NCBI RefSeq assembly: GCF_008831285.2
Contig: NC_045140.1
Coordinates: 29,599,478-29,656,458, forward strand
Direction: 5' to 3'
DNA length: 56,981 nucleotides
From: Nymphaea colorata
Lineage: Eukaryota > Streptophyta > Magnoliopsida > Nymphaeales > Nymphaeaceae
Numbering within the stretch: position 1 is the stretch's first letter; each line of letters opens with the position of its first letter. The notes below the pieces were generated by a model, which saw only the letters and a program-made list of their open reading frames with translations, ran no database searches and was not told where the DNA came from. Below are positions 22,196 to 31,329 of the stretch, in pieces. The translations under genes and the position numbers were made by a program.

Positions 22196-22203
22196 TATAT
22201 ATA
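22196..22203 (+). promoter_or_regulatory. TATA box in E 5' LTR
   Basis: TATATATA lies 635 bases after the LTR start, followed by CTTTTTGGATC and then a CT-rich tract. It is the likely promoter of the genomic RNA, placing the RNA start near 22230 by the usual plant spacing (inference). Confidence 0.7.
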
Positions 22204-25200
22204 CTTTTTGGATCTTGTACATTGGATGCAATTTTGAGATTAAGGAATCATTTCTTCGGAATTCTTCTCTCTCCTCTCTCGAGGTCTCTCTCTCCCTCTC
22301 GTCTCCCACCTTGCTCACCCGAGCCTGGCGTCTTCTTCCCCCTCGCGTCCTCTACCTCCAAGGCGCTTCCAGTCTTCCCAAATCCTGTCCTTGAAGAGCC
22401 AAAGTCCCTAGACACCGGCATAAGGCAGCACGGCATCGGCGGATCTCCTCTCCACTGCGGCGGTCCCTCCCTTGTCCACGGTACGCTCCCTAGCATCAAG
22501 CAAGTCCAGATTCGGTGCCCTCTTCTTGAACACGAAGAAGCGGAGAGGCTGAACCTGGAACAAGGAAGATTGAAGCCACGGATTACCTCGGCTTCAATAT
22601 CGACAAACAGGTTAGTAATTGAGATTTTCGTGTTTTCGCCAAAGTCGTGTCGAGATCGATTTAGACAGCGTTCTTCTTACTTTCTGGGGTCTTCTCTCGG
22701 CATACCCGAGGCCTGACTTAGAGGTAAACGGAGAAATCTGTTGGAATCAGTCCCTTACACAGTTTGGGGAAACTCCGATTAATCCCCCTTGCTAACACGT
22801 TGATCGAATCGAACCGCGAGTCCCACGAGCACAAATTCGTGTCATTTATACTCGGTTCAGCAATACAAGACTCTCGGTCCAGAGACTTCTTGAACTCAGA
22901 AAACAAGGGTTCTGGACAAGATCTGCAAAATTGAGTTGGCCCTCGGAATCGCCTCCATCCCAAAGATCAAATAATCAAATTGGAGCGAGTTCTAACGGGT
23001 GGAGCTCTAGACCGCACCTTCGCCGGAACTCGGAGTTTCTGGCGTTCCCTGCAACTTCCGGTCAGCACCATTAATTCCGGCGTAATCAGACCAGGATACC
23101 CTCGCCTCAAGGGTGCTGTTCAGTCGGAAGAAGGGGCAATTTGGACAAAGGGAACGAGGTCAAAACCCTAGCCGCCGCACGTGGAGAATTCGTCTCAGCC
23201 TTGCCACCGGTCGTCGCTAAGGTTAGTATTCGTGTTTCCTTCTTGTCCATCGATTTCAGCCACGTGTCACCATCTTGCCAGCTCCCAACCTCGTATCACC
23301 CCAGCCCCCACGTGTCCTTGCTCGTGATCGCCCTAGGATCCCGAGCTGCCAATCATTTAGGTCAATTCCGTAGCCGCCGCTTCCCATTGCTTCCTCGCAT
23401 TCTCCATTAGAGTCAACCCTAATCCGAGAACGTCTCAGCCCTCCATCCTGCCAGGTGTCGACCATCCGAGCGTCCACCATCAGCCACCTCAGCCAGCATC
23501 TCCCCTTGCGATCTAGCTGGGTCCCACGCGTTTCGACGCAACGCCCAGCTCGCTCCACGCGGTCACCCAATAGCCTCTTGCCTTAGCTGTTTTAGGAAAT
23601 TCCTTGCGCGTCGTCATCTCCTTACCGCTTTCGTCTCCATCTCTTTACCGCGTCAAACCTTAGCCTCTCATCTCATCACGTGGCGTCATCCCAGCCTTGT
23701 TGAGAATTCCCGAGAGATCAAGAGAATTAACCCGGAATTTGGTCCAGGTTCATTCGATTTCTTCCTATCTCCTCACCTACCATTTAGGCTATTCCTCCTC
23801 GTCTTGCCTCTACGCGTGAGTGAATCCGCGTGATCTCTGTCGGTCGTTGATCTTGCCACGTGGCATGATCATGGTGCACCATCTTGGCAAGACCAGCCAA
23901 GTCAACCGAGTCCTCCTAAGCACCCTCTCGCACCACCCTCGTCCTAGGTCAACCTTTTTACTGAACCTACCTAGCCCGACATCACTAGTCTTAACCTTAG
24001 TCAACGTTAGAGCATCTTTCCCACCGAGCCCTCTTAGTTCAAGCTACCCTAGTCGACTCGAGTCTAGCTCGAGTGTCCCTTAATCCAGTCAACCCGGACC
24101 CTCTCTGCTAGGTCCATTAGTCAACCCTTACCTCATTCGGTCAACATTGACCAAATCCGCGAGCTTAGGCTCAACCCAAGCCACCCTGCTTAACCTCTCG
24201 TAGCTAGGTCTCCTACTTCGAACCTATAACCTTAACCTCCCTAGCCTACCTATCCCCAAACCCATCGTGACTAAACCGGCTTACCTAGTAGAGCCCAGCC
24301 GCACCGAGCCAACCCCAGCCTTAGTTAGGATTAGGCTCCGCCGGCTCCCTCTGGCCCCTTGCCTCGGCCGCGACATTCACCGTCGATATCCAGCGGCGAG
24401 CGTGGCCGAGCCACACCCGACGGCGGGTAGGTAGGCGCTGTCTTCAAGGCAGCAGCCCCCCTCGGCACACAGGCGGCCCTTCCGGCCACGACAGCGTCTT
24501 TCTCTTCGACAGCGGTCATCGTCCTCAGCGCCGAGCGCTACCCGCATCGGCAGCCCCACACGACGCCCGCATTTCCTCAGCCTGCATCCGCCAGCATTCC
24601 GACGCTCGGCTCCTTCCAGGCGGCCTGTCGTTCTGCCTCAACCCGGTAGACGCGCGTCCAGCGATAGCGCGAGCTCTCAGCCAGCAGCGAGCGGCCACTT
24701 CCTCAGGCGCGAAGGCCAGTATCTCAGCGACGAGTTCATCGCCCGTGCCATCCGGCCAGCGGACAGGAGAGGGCAGCAGGCCCCTGAGGAGTCTCTCCGC
24801 AAGCGGACTTCTTGAACAGCTAGCTGCAATACCCGGGGACTGGTTCTCACCCCGGGTGCTTATCCGGCTACGCCAAGGTTTTCCTTGGCCGGTAATCCCT
24901 TGATCCCCCTTGTAGCCGTGGGCGGGAATTTGTTTTTGCTTGTTTTAGGACAGCATCTTAGTTGCTTTCTGTTTTGCTTTAGCCTTGGCTTCGGCCCTGC
25001 TCCCCCGTGAGGTACCTCGAGGGCACTGTGCCCGAGACACGACCACAAGGAGCAAGACCTCCCTATTTGCTTTGTTGGGTGTGGTTTGGCCGTTAGTAGT
25101 GGTTTGCGTGGTTTGTGAGTGAGTTGAGAGAGATTTCATACTTGTATCGCTCGCGCTTGTAAGGCCTCGCCGACCCTGCTAGTGTTCTTGTAGTAGGCTA

Positions 25201-25408
25201 TCCGTAGTTAGGTTTTTGGAAAAAGGTATCCTCGACTTGTATTACTCCACCTAACTGGGTTTGCGCCGGGGTCCTGTCCGGCCGGGTAGCTTTCTGTAAT
25301 TAATTGCTTAGGATTTTTGGTTTTTAGAATAGGCCTCAAGAAGGTCCTGGGAAGATTAGGATTGCATTGGTCTGGTTCTCTTAGGCCAACCGGTGTGGTC
25401 CTAACAAT

Positions 25409-25420
25409 TGGTATCAGAGC
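25409..25420 (+). other. Primer-binding site of element E
   Basis: TGGTATCAGAGC, complementary to the initiator tRNA-Met 3' end, starts two bases after the 5' LTR. Confidence 0.95.
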
Positions 25421-25981
25421 GCCTCTTGAGGAATATCCGTCAGTTTGAGCACTTGGACATTCGCAGCGTCGACATCAACGGGCAGTGCCAGCGGATTTCT
25501 TGTGGTTTTCTGATTATTTCAGCGGTCTTCCTTTCAGAATTGGGGTTTTCTAGAGTCAGTATAGCAGTCATAGTCCAGCCACGGTTTCTTTAGTTGCGTA
25601 GATCTAGGCTTCGCTTGTCCACTCTTGGCAAGTGTAGGGTTGTACGCCTTGTACACCCGAGGGCAGCCAAGCTCGAGGTGCGTCACCGAGGCACTAGGAG
25701 AGTGCGGTGATTTAGGCTCTTGAGCCCAGCCGAGAGCGAAGTGTGATTGCCAAGGCACTTAGGCGAAGTGCGGCATTAGGCGGGCCAACCCGTCTCCCTC
25801 GCCTTAGGTCTCACGCGCGGCAGCTTGAGCAGCGGCAGCGTGGGCAGAATTGAGAGTGGCAGCTAGTCTCCTATTTGGATTTCAGTCTTAAGAGTGGCAG
25901 TGTAGGCAATTTTTGGATTTTCGTAGTTAGGATTTCCTTAGCATAGTGCATCCTTGGCGCTGGTCCAACCAGATTTTATTA
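25421..25981 (+). other. Untranslated leader of element E with five-hairpin array
   Basis: The 561-base leader before the gag ATG carries five hairpins. H1 is 25614-25632 (arms CTTGTC/GGCAAG). H2 is 25637-25658 (GGG, unpaired T, TGTAC with GTACA-CCC). H3 is 25683-25710 (TCACC/GGTGA, GAG bulge, GCACT/AGTGC, loop AGGAG). H4 is 25715-25726 (GGCTC/GAGCC). H5 is 25748-25775 (TGCC/GGCA, AAG bulge, GCACTT/AAGTGC, loop AGGCG). H3 and H5 share one design and look like an old duplication. The same order occurs in A, F and G with compensating arm changes. A role in RNA packaging or dimerisation is inferred. Confidence 0.75.
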
Positions 25982-28900
25982 ATGGCCAAGTCGAAGAAAA
26001 ACTTGAACCCCGACGAGCCCGTGCTTGAGGAAACCACTTCGGACCCTCAAGAAGTCGCGCATAGGGCTTCCAACATGGAGATGTCCGAGCATACTATTAA
26101 CCGTCTAGGCAACCTTGAGCGAGAATTCGGCCAGTATCGTAGAGACATGGATAAGGCTGAAAACCATAGACGGAGGGATATAGAGAGGCAATTCGGCGAA
26201 CTCCACAAAGACTTAGCCGAAATGAGGAGGAACCAACAGAACGAAATGGATGAAGTACGAGCAATGTTTAGGGTTCTAACCTCAAACCAGCAACAAGGCA
26301 CAGAGAGGGCTACTCAGGGCCCGAATACACGCCCAGATAAGGGTAAGGGTTTGTTAGTTGCACCAAACTACCAAACCGACACTGAGGTCGATCCCAATAA
26401 CATCTCTCATATTGGGACGAGTACAGAAGGAGGTCGACGCAATACCATGGCGCCTCCTCAAGGCAGGCATCAACAGGATGCCTACGATGATAGGACTCCC
26501 CGAGCACCACGATTTGGACACCATAGCCAAAACCGAGTTGAGCTCACGTCCGAAGGGGAGCAAGACGAGTCTCCAGCTCGTCAAAGAAGAGGGTCTCGAT
26601 TCCACCAACGGCAAGAAGAGCGACGGACACCCTCAGTCCGATATGAGTTCCCTAAGTTCAATGGGGAACACTTGCGTGAATGGCTCTTCATGGCAGAGCG
26701 GTACTTCCTATGTCACCACGTTCCAGAGGCAGAATGGATTGAGATAGCTACGACCAACATGACCGGAGAAGCTACAACGCATTACTTGTGGTTTAACCAC
26801 AATAATGAAGAACAAACGTGGGAGAAGTATAAGGCCAGTCTCCAACTCCAATTTGGGGACTCAACATTCATTGACTACGATGAGGACTTAAAGAATTTGG
26901 TCCAGACCACTACCGTGCCAGCCTACAAAAGGCAGTTTGAACGCCTAGCAAGCATGGTCAGGTGGCCTGAAAAGGCCCTCATCGGCGCTTTTAAGGGAGG
27001 CCTTAGAAATGACATAAAGCGAGAGATGAAAATTCATCGCTTTGAAAAGTTGGAAGAATGCATAGCCATGGCCCGTCTATACGAAGAGAGAATCGAGGAA
27101 AGAAGAGCCGAGAAAAAGGCTCATAAATTTGATAAACAGAGGAAACGAAGCTCCTATCCCTCTGCTTCTCGTAACACACGAAAGGAGATAGTTCCCTACA
27201 AAAGAGGGAACGAACCACAGCCCTACCAGAACTCCAATCAAGGGCAAGGCAAGAAACCGCCCCTACGCTACCTCACGCCACAACAAATTGAGGAATACAG
27301 ACGCAAAGGTCTGTGCTATAGGTGTGAGGGTAAATGGGACAAATATCACAAGTGCCCAGCCTACTTTAGGGTACAAGTGATAAGTGATGAGGAGTCCAGC
27401 TCGTGTACAGATAGTGACTCATCCTCCAGTGCTTCTTACGAGTCCAGCTCGTCCTCTTCAGAGGAAGAAGTAATTCAAAAGCGCAGAATTAAAAAGACCG
27501 AGAAGAAAAAAGAAATAGCCAAGGAAGAGACTCCCGCCAAGGAAGAGAAACCCACAGAGGCCGAGTCTCTTCACTCAATGCAAGACCCGAACAAGCCCAA
27601 CTCATTCCGTGTGTTTGGGAGGATCAACGGCAAAAAGATCCTTATTTTGTTGGATAACGGCGCCACCCGAAACTTCCTAACAGAGGAGGCTGCAAGAAAA
27701 TGTAAGGTGCCTTTGGAATCCAGCCAGCCCCAAACAATAGTCGTGGGAGGGGGTCTAAGGCTGAAATGCCTTAACGAAGGGAAGAACATGGAAGTTGTCA
27801 TCAAGAAAAAGCCCTTCAAAATTGATTTTCTGGTTATTCCACTCGATGGAGTGGATTTGATTCTCGGAATGCCCTGGTTCTTTACCTTGGGTATCATATC
27901 ATGGGACGTGAAGAACTTTAGCATGACCTTCATGCCCGACGGAGAAGATGAGTCGATGACCTTACAAGGCATCACGAGCACTACACGTCCCAAGGCTGCC
28001 TTACGAGCTATAGAGGCAGACCAACCAGCGTGTTGGGTGATGGCACTAGCTACGGATGTGCCATCTAGAGAGGAGCACGAAGAGATTGTGCCTCCACAGA
28101 TACAGTCGGTGTTGGACCGATATGAGGATTTGTTCGAGGAGCCAAAAGGACTACCTCCTCCTCGATCCTACGACCATCGAATCATCTTGACTCAAGGATC
28201 CGAACCGGTCAACGTGCGGCCCTACAGATATGGGTATAACCAGAAGGCCGAAATAGAGCGTCTGGTTAAAGAGATGTTAGAGAGTGGCATAGTTCAGCCA
28301 AGCAGCAGTCCTTTTTCTTCTCCCGTCTTACTCGTGAAGAAGAAGGACACTACATGGCGCTTCTGTGTTGATTATCGCGCCCTGAACGAAGCCACGGTGA
28401 AGGACAGGCACCCTATACCTGTCATCGATGAGTTGTTGGATGAACTAGCAGGGGCGACCATATTCTCCAAGATAGACTTGAGAGCCGGCTATCATCAAAT
28501 CAGAATGTGTAAGGATGACATCCCCAAAACGGCATTCAGGACACATGACGGGCACTACGAATTCCTCGTTATGCCCTTCGGTCTAACTAACGCACCGGCA
28601 ACATTTCAAAGGTGCATGAACGATGTCTTTCGTCAATACCTCCGAGATTTTATATTGGTCTTCTTCGACGACATTCTTATATATAGTCAGACAGAGGAAT
28701 TGCATGAGAAGCACCTTGCAACAGCTCTTCAGGTGCTACGTGATAACCAACTGTATGCAAAACGGTCCAAATGCAGCTTTGGACAACCGAGCATTGGTTA
28801 TCTTGGGCACATCGTGTGCCAACAAGGGGTTTGGGCAGACCCCGAAAAATTGGATGCCATGCAAAGATGGCCACTGCCTAAGGATCTGAAAGGACTCAGA

Positions 28901-31204
28901 GGCTTTCTAGGCCTTACGGGCTACTACAGGCGCTTCATCCAAGGTTACGGGCTAATAGCTCAACCCTTAACCCAGATGTTAAAAAAGGGAGCCTTTCAAT
29001 GGTCGGAAAAGGCTAGGGCTGCCTTTGATAAGTTGAAAAATGCCCTTATAACTGCGCCAGTGCTTACCCTACCGGACTTCAACAAACAATTTACAATCGA
29101 GACAGACGCGTGTGATGTTGGAGTCGGAGCCGTCTTAAGTCAAGAAGGCCATCCTATCGCCTATATGTCAAAGGCCCTAACCAGTAGGGCAAAACCTCTT
29201 TCTACATACGAGAAAGAGCTCTTAGCGACAGTATTGGCAGTTGAAAAGTGGCGGCCTTATCTGATAGGGAGCAGATTCGTAGTCAAAACGGACCAGAATT
29301 CGTTAAAATACATGCTCAAACAAAGAGTATCTACGCCTACCCAACAGCGTTGGCTGGCCAAGCTGCTAGGATACGATTTTGAGATTGAGTATAAGAAAGG
29401 TCCGGATAACACAGCGGCAGATTCGCTTTCCCGTTTGACCGAGCAGTTCATGACGCTCTCTGTGGTAGAGACGGATATATGGGAACGATTAACCCAAGAG
29501 CAGCAAGAAGATCAATCCTTGAGGTTAATTCGAGCATCAGTAGAACAAAATCTCGGATCTATCCCCTTGTACACGGTCAGAGGGAATCTCTTATTTAGGA
29601 AGAATCGCGCAGTGATTCCTCCTAACTCTGGGCTTAAGCAAGAACTCTTGCAACACTTCCATGACACTCCAGCCGCAGGTCATGAGGGGGTTTCAAAAAC
29701 CCTTGGCAGAATAAAAGCCCAGTTTTGGTGGCGCGGCATGAAGGCGGACGTACAACGTTACATCAGAAAGTGCGTGGTATGTCAGAGGGAGAAATACGAG
29801 GCAATCAAGCCTCCGGGTCACTTGAATCCCCTTCCCATACCCACGAAGCCATGGACCGATGTAACCATGGATTTCATAGACGCCATGCCCCGCTCTGAAG
29901 GCAAGGAAGCTGTGCTTGTGGTAGTGGATAGACTCACCAAGTATAGCCACTTCGCTCCCTTGCCACGTTCATATCAAGGGCCAATGGTGGCCAGCGTGTA
30001 CCAAGAATTTATTGGCAAGCTCCACGGAATGCCACAGTCGGTCGTATGCGACCGTGACTCGATCTTTCTCAGTGCGTTCTGGCAGGAGTATATGAAGTTA
30101 ATGGGTACGACGCTTAACTTCAGCACAGCCCACCATCCACAGACAGATGGTCAGAGCGAAATCGTGAACCGGTCTCTAGAGACCTACCTGAGATGCTTCG
30201 CGGGAGAACGACCAAATACATGGGTAAAATTTTTACCATGGGCAGAGTGGTCGTATAACACTAGTCTGCATTCGTCCACGGGCATGACCCCATACGAGGG
30301 TGTATACGGGTTCCCTCCTCCTGCTATACCAAGGTATGAAGGAGGCACAGCTGAGGACGACCAAATTGACTGTGAACTGCGCACACGTGAAGAAGTGCTA
30401 GACGCACTCAAGCAGAATATCGCCAAGGCGCAGAACCGCATGAGACAAGTATATAACAAAGGTAGGAAAGACCGCGAATTCGAAGTGGGCCAGTATGTGT
30501 GGATGAAGAGATTGCCTCTAAAGCAGAGGTCATTGATGGGCCAGCCCTACTCAAAACTGTTACCTCGCTATTATGGTCCATATCCGGTACTACAAAAGGT
30601 TGGAAAGGCAGCCTACAGGTTAGGCCTTCCAAGAGCAGCTTTAGTACACCCCGTATTCCATGTTACACGGCTTAAGCCGCATCATGGGGATGTACCAACA
30701 ATGGTAGAGCAGATGCCGGAACAACTGCCAACACCCTACCGTATCTTAAAGCACAGATACGCCCAACGCCAAGGTAGGGCGAGGCATGAGGTACTCGTGG
30801 AATGGGAGGGCCCAGATAAAGGAACTTCTTGGGAAGAGTTGGGGTCAGTAATCCACCGCTTTCCCTGTTCTAGTGCTCGAGGACAAGCGCAATTTAGGGA
30901 GGGGGAATCTGTTACGGACCAATCTCATGGTCTCGACCCAAGGCCGACAGAGCAGGCCGGACCTAGCCGGCTGAAACGCAAGGCGTCTGAGTTGGGGGCT
31001 CAGACCATGGAGCACGTCGCCAACTCAACTCAAGATGTTGAAACAGCACCAACGCAGGTTGCAGCGGGAGGAGTGGGAGGAGCAACCAGGTCCGAAGAGG
31101 TGCTCAAACCGGATAGGCTTCCAGACGTTTCTGAACTAAGTGTTGAACTCACCGAGTTAGTCAAGTTAACCTCTAATGTGAGTCCGGTCAACCTAGATGC
31201 TTGA
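25982..31204 (+). CDS. Element E Gag-Pol-chromodomain polyprotein, intact (1,740 aa)
   Basis: The first ATG of the frame starts the conserved M-A-K-S-K-K; the frame is also open upstream but without ATG. Parts by residue: charged coiled-coil-like segment about 42-100; Gag capsid-like region about 220-375; zinc knuckle C445, C448, H456, C458; Ser/Glu-rich linker about 468-497; protease with D-N-G at 558-560; reverse transcriptase about 757-950 with FFDD (D896, D897); RNase H D1042, E1079, D1104, D1147; integrase zinc finger H1227, H1234, C1264, C1267 and core D1297, D1357, E1393 (35 residues between the last two); chromodomain about 1586-1632. Residues from 1643 on are encoded in the 3' LTR. 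It would be cleaved into capsid, protease, reverse transcriptase/RNase H and integrase for replication; the chromodomain guides integration to chromatin in known relatives. No internal stop is seen. Confidence 0.97.
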   Translation: MAKSKKNLNPDEPVLEETTSDPQEVAHRASNMEMSEHTINRLGNLEREFGQYRRDMDKAENHRRRDIERQFGELHKDLAEMRRNQQNEMDEVRAMFRVLTSNQQQGTERATQGPNTRPDKGKGLLVAPNYQTDTEVDPNNISHIGTSTEGGRRNTMAPPQGRHQQDAYDDRTPRAPRFGHHSQNRVELTSEGEQDESPARQRRGSRFHQRQEERRTPSVRYEFPKFNGEHLREWLFMAERYFLCHHVPEAEWIEIATTNMTGEATTHYLWFNHNNEEQTWEKYKASLQLQFGDSTFIDYDEDLKNLVQTTTVPAYKRQFERLASMVRWPEKALIGAFKGGLRNDIKREMKIHRFEKLEECIAMARLYEERIEERRAEKKAHKFDKQRKRSSYPSASRNTRKEIVPYKRGNEPQPYQNSNQGQGKKPPLRYLTPQQIEEYRRKGLCYRCEGKWDKYHKCPAYFRVQVISDEESSSCTDSDSSSSASYESSSSSSEEEVIQKRRIKKTEKKKEIAKEETPAKEEKPTEAESLHSMQDPNKPNSFRVFGRINGKKILILLDNGATRNFLTEEAARKCKVPLESSQPQTIVVGGGLRLKCLNEGKNMEVVIKKKPFKIDFLVIPLDGVDLILGMPWFFTLGIISWDVKNFSMTFMPDGEDESMTLQGITSTTRPKAALRAIEADQPACWVMALATDVPSREEHEEIVPPQIQSVLDRYEDLFEEPKGLPPPRSYDHRIILTQGSEPVNVRPYRYGYNQKAEIERLVKEMLESGIVQPSSSPFSSPVLLVKKKDTTWRFCVDYRALNEATVKDRHPIPVIDELLDELAGATIFSKIDLRAGYHQIRMCKDDIPKTAFRTHDGHYEFLVMPFGLTNAPATFQRCMNDVFRQYLRDFILVFFDDILIYSQTEELHEKHLATALQVLRDNQLYAKRSKCSFGQPSIGYLGHIVCQQGVWADPEKLDAMQRWPLPKDLKGLRGFLGLTGYYRRFIQGYGLIAQPLTQMLKKGAFQWSEKARAAFDKLKNALITAPVLTLPDFNKQFTIETDACDVGVGAVLSQEGHPIAYMSKALTSRAKPLSTYEKELLATVLAVEKWRPYLIGSRFVVKTDQNSLKYMLKQRVSTPTQQRWLAKLLGYDFEIEYKKGPDNTAADSLSRLTEQFMTLSVVETDIWERLTQEQQEDQSLRLIRASVEQNLGSIPLYTVRGNLLFRKNRAVIPPNSGLKQELLQHFHDTPAAGHEGVSKTLGRIKAQFWWRGMKADVQRYIRKCVVCQREKYEAIKPPGHLNPLPIPTKPWTDVTMDFIDAMPRSEGKEAVLVVVDRLTKYSHFAPLPRSYQGPMVASVYQEFIGKLHGMPQSVVCDRDSIFLSAFWQEYMKLMGTTLNFSTAHHPQTDGQSEIVNRSLETYLRCFAGERPNTWVKFLPWAEWSYNTSLHSSTGMTPYEGVYGFPPPAIPRYEGGTAEDDQIDCELRTREEVLDALKQNIAKAQNRMRQVYNKGRKDREFEVGQYVWMKRLPLKQRSLMGQPYSKLLPRYYGPYPVLQKVGKAAYRLGLPRAALVHPVFHVTRLKPHHGDVPTMVEQMPEQLPTPYRILKHRYAQRQGRARHEVLVEWEGPDKGTSWEELGSVIHRFPCSSARGQAQFREGESVTDQSHGLDPRPTEQAGPSRLKRKASELGAQTMEHVANSTQDVETAPTQVAAGGVGGATRSEEVLKPDRLPDVSELSVELTELVKLTSNVSPVNLDA
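30896..30909 (+). other. Polypurine tract of element E
   Basis: AGGGAGGGGGAATC lies immediately before the 3' LTR. It is also coding (R-E-G-E-S) within the polyprotein. Confidence 0.93.
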
Positions 31205-31277
31205 GCCGATTCTAAGACCTAGAATCCTAGGTAATTGGCTAAGTCAAACAGACTTAGCCCTTGCGCATCTAACCGAA

Positions 31278-31329
31278 GTGTGGCGGCAACCCACACGAGG
31301 TCCCCGCCCTGGGCTCACAAGGCTCAGGG
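31278..31329 (+). other. U3 double hairpin, E 3' LTR
   Basis: The first hairpin (31278-31296) has arms GTGTGG/CCACAC; the second (31307-31329) is as in the 5' LTR. One base is missing from the first stem relative to G, but pairing is kept. Confidence 0.65.

Larger units (their letters stand above)
21561..25406 (+). repeat. Element E 5' LTR (3,846 bp)
   Basis: It runs from TGTTACGGACC to GGTCCTAACA, ending two bases before the primer-binding site. In order: untranslated tail copy (21561-21855), double hairpin (21929-21981), TATA box (22196-22203), CT-rich leader (22261-22310), donor-like GTTAGT at 22611 and 23222, CACGTG/ABRE-like motifs between 23259 and 23870, a TTGAC-rich section (about 23920-24290), a GC-rich section, and the U5 palindrome (25016-25036). 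The 197-codon frame at 22123-22716 has no ATG matching a family protein and is probably leader sequence. Confidence 0.95.

Noticed and set aside
22123-22716. A 197-codon frame in the E 5' LTR, with counterparts in G, D and F, some sharing L-E-G-L-R-R
   Set aside because: It lacks an in-frame ATG at a shared position, reads through a CT-rich leader and a donor-like site, and is only partly kept between families. It is more likely untranslated leader.
25407-25420. A tRNA gene at the initiator-tRNA-like sequence
   Set aside because: Only the 12-base primer-binding complement is present; there is no cloverleaf around it.
30740-31204. An envelope-like gene after integrase
   Set aside because: The region holds a chromodomain and a hydrophilic tail; no signal peptide, membrane segment or separate start is seen.
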